Assembly (NCBI GenBank): GCA_023666945.1
Contig: JAMPAY010000008.1
Location: forward strand, 1-64,000
Direction of reading: 5' to 3'
Origin: Paludibacter sp.
GTDB lineage: Bacteria > Bacteroidota > Bacteroidia > Bacteroidales > Paludibacteraceae
DNA length: 64,000 nt
Shown here: positions 63,094-64,000 of the stretch, in pieces
Numbering within the stretch: the stretch's first letter is position 1
Layout: each line of letters opens with the position of its first letter
Made by a program: the position numbers and the translations under genes
Notes under the pieces: generated by a model
What the model saw: only the letters and a program-made list of their open reading frames with translations
The model's database searches: none
Told to the model about the DNA's origin: nothing

Positions 63094-63903
63094 CAGAGGC
63101 TTTCGCCCGCAAGTAGTATTGTTGTGGCGGGAGGTTGTTCAATCGGCTATGTCCGCGAGCGGTATTGTAGTAGTTGATATACCATGAGATGCCCTGACGC
63201 ATAGCCTGCACCGTCGTATGAGGATGCAGATACACATATTCTGTCTTGAGCGTGTGCCAGAAGCGTTCTATCCAATGGTTGTCAAGGCAGCGGCCTCTGC
63301 CATCCATGCTGATCTGAATCCCAAGCGTTTTAAGGGTCTCTACCCATAGTGGGCACGTGTATTGGCTACCCTGGTCGGAGTTGATTATTTCAGGTTTGCC
63401 ATACACTTCTATTGCCCGCTCAAGAACCTCTTTGGCATTCCTGTCTTCAAGAGTGGTGTAGAGTCCCCAACTGACTATCAACCTGCTGTAAGCGTCTATT
63501 ATGGCATACAGATATGCATGTCCGTGCGGCATGGCGATATATGTAATATCGGTGCTCCACACCTGGTTAGGTCTGGTTATGTTCATTTTGCGAAGAAGAT
63601 ATGGATGGATGTATCCGGCCTTTCCGGGCTTGCTTGGATTGGGCTTGGGATAGCTGGCTCAATAGCCATCTTCCGCATCAGACGGCGCACGCGCTTAATT
63701 CCAATCAGCACGCCTAACCCGATGAGTGCCAACCGCATCTGACGCACGCCCTTGGCCGGATGAAGGTCATGGATACGGTCTATCCTGCTGCATATGTCGA
63801 GTTCTTCTGTGCCTGGTTCGACAGGCTTGTAATAGTAGCTGCCTTTGCTTATCCCTAAAATGTCAAGCTGACGGTTTAGGCTGAGTTTTGATTTTGGGGA
63901 CAC
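63086..63903 (-). pseudogene. IS3-family transposase OrfB, frameshifted
   Basis: Starts at GTG 63903 (overlapping the orfA stop as TAGTG): SKLSLNRQLDILGISKGSYY is the HTH_21-type start. At about 63651 one base is missing, so the frame ends at 63583, while the catalytic part continues in another frame to 63086. The DDE residues are in VWSTDITYIAM, IINSDQGSQYTCP and DNHWIERFWHTLK. The shift lies inside orfB, not at the orfA/orfB junction where IS3 elements use programmed frameshifting, so the element is probably dead unless supplied in trans. Confidence 0.85.
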
Positions 63904-64000
63904 TAATCCTTTGCGGGCATCACGATCCCCAAGGCTTCGGATGCCCGCTTTGCAAAATCCAGTTCCATCTCCAGCTCGCCTATCTTGCGGTGAAGGTTGT
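63903..64000 (-). CDS. IS3-family OrfA, C-terminal end (partial)
   Basis: Only the last about 31 codons are in the window: NLHRKIGELEMELDFAKRA, then SEALGIVMPAKD and a stop at 63903-63905. This is the leucine-zipper-like end typical of IS3 orfA. The rest is beyond the right edge. Confidence 0.75.
   Translation of the reverse strand, partial: NLHRKIGELEMELDFAKRASEALGIVMPAKD

Larger units (their letters stand above)
63021..64000 (-). mobile_element. IS3-family insertion sequence, partial
   Basis: Contains the end of orfA, a frameshifted orfB and a 3' hairpin. Read leftward from beyond the window's right edge. The inverted repeats and target duplication cannot be seen. Confidence 0.85.

Overview
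The window is a chromosomal segment of a member of the order Bacteroidales that has a type IX secretion system (T9SS), so probably not Bacteroides itself but a relative of the Porphyromonadaceae/Paludibacteraceae/Tannerellaceae type. The grounds are: several secreted proteins ending in T9SS type A sorting domains, a gingipain-family (C25) peptidase, Bacteroidetes-specific gene forms (GT3-type glycogen synthase, type B L31, HU-CCDC81/SPOR protein, fused NfnSL-like oxidoreductase, DUF2582 winged helix), and many promoters that match the Bacteroidetes pattern TTTG-N19/20-TAnnTTTG. No rRNA, tRNA or CRISPR array was seen.

Layout, 0-48.7 kb (core). 0.05-4 kb: a 5'-nucleotidase C-terminal-domain lipoprotein, a C69 dipeptidase and a PepD-like dipeptidase. 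4-12.4 kb (minus): two T9SS-exported surface proteins (383 aa and 2183 aa, the latter with a DUF4465 domain) behind a cobalamin riboswitch. 12.5-15.2 kb (minus): tgt, an LptF/G permease and panD. 15.2-18 kb: a broken TPR/HTH-type regulator, a CPBP membrane protease and asd. 18-22.4 kb (minus): an operon for a small exported protein, a fiber-like coiled-coil protein, a C25 peptidase and a lipoprotein. 22.6-28.5 kb (minus): DUF2582, acpP-fabF-rnc, and an operon of a small membrane protein, mutL and a metallophosphatase. 28.5-30.4 kb: an OmpA/TPR lipoprotein. 30.8-33.1 kb: HU/SPOR protein, HAD phosphatase and lipoprotein. 33.2-34.9 kb: a decayed second copy of the fiber-plus-protease arrangement. 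35-40.2 kb: pyrE, SRPBCC, psd, deoC and the NfnSL-like fusion. 40.2-42.3 kb: alpha/beta hydrolase and a PnuC-like transporter. 42.3-43.8 kb: rpsF-rpsR-rplI-rpmE. 44-48.7 kb: a pRiA4b ORF-3-like protein, miaA, a PKD lipoprotein and glycogen synthase.

Layout, 48.9-64 kb (accessory island). After the glycogen synthase terminator the sequence becomes visibly AT-rich. It starts with a tyrosine-recombinase pseudogene (two frameshifts, truncated C-terminus). Next is a tightly overlapping operon: XRE regulator, B12-binding-like radical SAM protein, DptF, DptG, DptH. DptFGH is the restriction arm of phosphorothioate (Dnd/Dpt) DNA-modification systems, but no DndB, C, D or E gene is present in the window; the place next to dptF is taken by the radical SAM gene. 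The operon genes are open over about 10 kb while almost every neighbour is broken: integrase, Fic N-terminal fragment, AlbA_2 ATP-binding protein, a small remnant, and an IS3-family orfB. This selective preservation, together with the missing modification genes, makes the radical SAM-DptFGH cluster the best candidate for an undescribed system here.

Limits: all calls are by eye from sequence and from memory of families; no database search was run.
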